Below, piece after piece: positions 61,846-64,000 of a stretch of DNA of 64,000 bases. Below the pieces are notes generated by a model, which did no database searches, was not told the origin of the DNA, and was given only the letters and a program-made list of their open reading frames with translations. Position 1 is the first letter of the stretch. Each line of letters starts with the position of its first letter. Origin of the DNA: Oscillospiraceae bacterium. GTDB lineage: Bacteria; Bacillota; Clostridia; UBA1381; UBA9506. The translations under genes were made by a program, and so were the position numbers. The stretch is from contig SVJJ01000006.1 of NCBI GenBank assembly GCA_015069045.1, positions 1 to 64,000 on the forward strand, written 5' to 3'.

Positions 61846-63099
61846 TTATGCTGAAAGTGTGACTTCTATGCTTTCGATTTTATTTGTATCCATTGCCTGA
61901 GATGTTATCCTTGTAAACTCATCTCTTGCACATTCGTATGTAGCGTGAGCGTAATAATCAAGTGTCATTATGATGTTAGCGTGTCCCATAAAGTATTGAA
62001 GTGCTTTCGGGTTCATTCCTGCATTTGCCATTTTCGTACAGAAAGTGTGTCGCATAGTATGAGGTGACAAAAACTCCGGCAATGCTAAATCGTTAGTTTC
62101 CTTATATTTTGTTCTTATGCGATTAAACAAACTGCTGTATTCCACACCATAGTACGGAGTTCCTTTGTATTTTCGCAGAATGAAATTAGTATATATCTTT
62201 CCCTTATATTCTAACTCTAACTTTGAAAAATTTTTTCTTGCAAGTATCCTCTTGAAAGCATCATACACTCTATCGGACATTGGAAGCTGCCTGTTACTGT
62301 TCTTCGTTTTTGTATCGGATATGTAATAGCCTTTTTTACCGCTATATATAAGTTGATGGTCTATATTGATAATTCTGTTTTCCATATCCAAGTCATCAAC
62401 CGTTAATCCGCAAAACTCTGATATACGCATACCCGTGTCATCCAAAATAACAATAGCATCATAATATTTGCTGAAAATAGGACTGTTTTTGACATAGTTC
62501 AAAAATGCGTTTTCCTGTTCGGGAGTAAGAGCATCCTTTGGTTTTTTGTCATTCGGGATAACTTCTGCTATGTCAAACTCAAAAGGATTTTTGCGAACCA
62601 TATCATTTTGTACTGCCGTAATAAACGCAGCCGATAAAGAACGCTTGTGATTTTTTATAGTCTGAAAAGCATATCCGTTTGCCTTCATTCTCAAAATCCA
62701 ATCCTTAACATCTGCCATTTTGACATTTTCAATGGCATATCCACCAAGCCTGTCATTACCCATAATACGCAACAAGCCTTCACGACCTTTTACAGTACCG
62801 GGCTTCACATTGCCGTTATGCCTTGTGTGCATAGCATAAAGCTCACATACGGACATTTTACCGCCTTTGCTGTCTATCCCGTCATCGAGGTCTTTTTTTA
62901 TCTGTTTTTCCTTTTCCCTTAGTGACAAGTCCTCACGCTTTCCGGCGGGAGTTTTATCCGTAGGGACTAACTTCCACGCATAGACAAATTGCGGTTGCCC
63001 GTGATTATCTACATATTTAAAAGCATATCTGCCGTCTTTTCTTTGGCTCTCTCCCGTCTGTAAAATACGGTTTTTGCTATCTCTCCGTTTAACTGACAT
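61846..63099 (-). CDS. int: Tyrosine recombinase, Tn916 Int family
   Basis: Arm-binding domain MSVKRRDSKNRILQTGESQRKDGRYAFKYVD; catalytic TGMRISEFCGL, SPHTMRHTFCTKMANAGMNPKALQYFMGHANIIMTLDYYAH. Confidence 0.95.
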   Translation of the reverse strand: MSVKRRDSKNRILQTGESQRKDGRYAFKYVDNHGQPQFVYAWKLVPTDKTPAGKREDLSLREKEKQIKKDLDDGIDSKGGKMSVCELYAMHTRHNGNVKPGTVKGREGLLRIMGNDRLGGYAIENVKMADVKDWILRMKANGYAFQTIKNHKRSLSAAFITAVQNDMVRKNPFEFDIAEVIPNDKKPKDALTPEQENAFLNYVKNSPIFSKYYDAIVILDDTGMRISEFCGLTVDDLDMENRIINIDHQLIYSGKKGYYISDTKTKNSNRQLPMSDRVYDAFKRILARKNFSKLELEYKGKIYTNFILRKYKGTPYYGVEYSSLFNRIRTKYKETNDLALPEFLSPHTMRHTFCTKMANAGMNPKALQYFMGHANIIMTLDYYAHATYECARDEFTRITSQAMDTNKIESIEVTLSA

Positions 63100-63176
63100 A
63101 TTTCATATCTCCTTTCCCGAAACAGAAAAGAGCCTTGATATGACTATAATAAGTATAGCACATATAAGGCTCAATA

Positions 63177-63389
63177 TCAAATAATTTCGTATTCGTCAAT
63201 AAGTTTTTCAAACTTTTTGCGTTTGATTTGTATTCGGTTGCCGTTCATAAGCACCCATCCTGCATTGAGGTTTTCTTCCGCAAGTTTACGGAGTTTTGTT
63301 TCTCCAATGCGGAAATACTTTGCTGCTTCTTCAATGGTTAGTGTGTATTTTTCCCATATAGGAACATCATAGTTATTGTTAGTATCCAT
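63177..63389 (-). CDS. xis: Tn916-type excisionase Xis
   Basis: [62 protein letters not shown]. Confidence 0.93.
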   Translation of the reverse strand: MDTNNNYDVPIWEKYTLTIEEAAKYFRIGETKLRKLAEENLNAGWVLMNGNRIQIKRKKFEKLIDEYEII

Positions 63390-63810
63390 ACTTGCTACCT
63401 CCGTTATAAAATATTTTTCTGCTCAATAGCATAAGTAAAGGGACTAACATACCCAAACACTTTTAAACGGAAAGTTTTTAATTTTAGGTGGGGACTACCA
63501 AATTTATATATACATCGCAACAAAATCACAAGGAGTTAAAAAAGTACATTAGTCCCTTTAATTATGCTATCAAGAATAGATGCAAGAACGGATTAGCAGC
63601 TTGCTTAACTGCTACATAGGAGTTCCACCTTTCCGGCACCGCCGAAACTGCTCTCATTGCCTGCGACGCTTTTAACGCTCGGACTGTGACTGAGCAGAAG
63701 TATCATTGTGCCGATATGTAGTCTTCGCCCAGATGCAGCAACTATCTTTTACGGTGCAGATATTTCTCGCTCGGATTTCAGCCTTTAAGGAAAGAAGGTA
63801 AAGAAAAGGC

Positions 63811-63960
63811 TTGTATATAAATCGTCTTGGCGTATCTGCCGCACGGCTCGTACATATCGGAAAGTACCCGTCTGCATATTATGCTGCGTACCGTTATCTT
63901 GCACGCTATCCTTTGTCAAAGTGCGGTTTGAAAGGAATTATACCTCAGTTTTCGGCATAG
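63811..63960 (+). CDS. Possible 49-aa ORF, TTG start
   Basis: LYINRLGVSAARLVHIGKYPSAYYAAYRYLARYPLSKCGLKGIIPQFSA; purine-rich AAGGAAAGAAGG upstream. Confidence 0.3.
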   Translation: MYINRLGVSAARLVHIGKYPSAYYAAYRYLARYPLSKCGLKGIIPQFSA

Positions 63961-64000
63961 AATATTTATGTAAGATGTTCCGTAGCAATCGTGCATCCGC

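Larger units (their letters stand above)
61700..64000. mobile_element. Terminus of a Tn916-like integrative conjugative element (continues beyond window)
   Basis: int/xis at the end of the yhbY-side housekeeping block; AT-rich ~800 bp between yhbY and int; other genes of the element not in window. Confidence 0.75.

Overview
The window looks like a chromosomal segment of an anaerobic, endospore-forming Firmicute (Clostridia/Oscillospirales-like), judged from spmA, spmB, spoVAE, ytxC and pdaB homologues and the SCIFF pair. Most of it is housekeeping: rlmD, yajC, pheST, uppP, pyrE, radC, yebC, infC-rpmI-rplT, ychF, pyrG, leuS, rsfS-yqeK-nadD-yhbY. It also carries ABC transporters, two small sugar/amino-sugar-type clusters, SLH surface proteins and cis-regulatory RNAs (two T-boxes, a cobalamin riboswitch, an L20-type leader). 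The observations I rate highest are four. (1) A ~300-nt structured leader upstream of potABCD has a consensus promoter, a predicted three-way junction, an intrinsic terminator and a mutually exclusive antiterminator pairing; I cannot assign it to a riboswitch class. (2) A ~5.95-kb integrase-less element (Fic, XRE, SLOG-like, VWA, TetR) is inserted at the 5' end of ychF. It left the old promoter, RBS and first codons behind and supplied a new promoter to ychF. (3) A cobalamin-riboswitch-controlled pair of surface proteins resembles the intrinsic-factor/transcobalamin architecture. (4) A SCIFF peptide gene is missing from the ORF track and has an attenuator between peptide and maturase. The right edge enters a Tn916-like integrative element (int/xis). 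All family names come from reading the sequences by eye; no database search was run.
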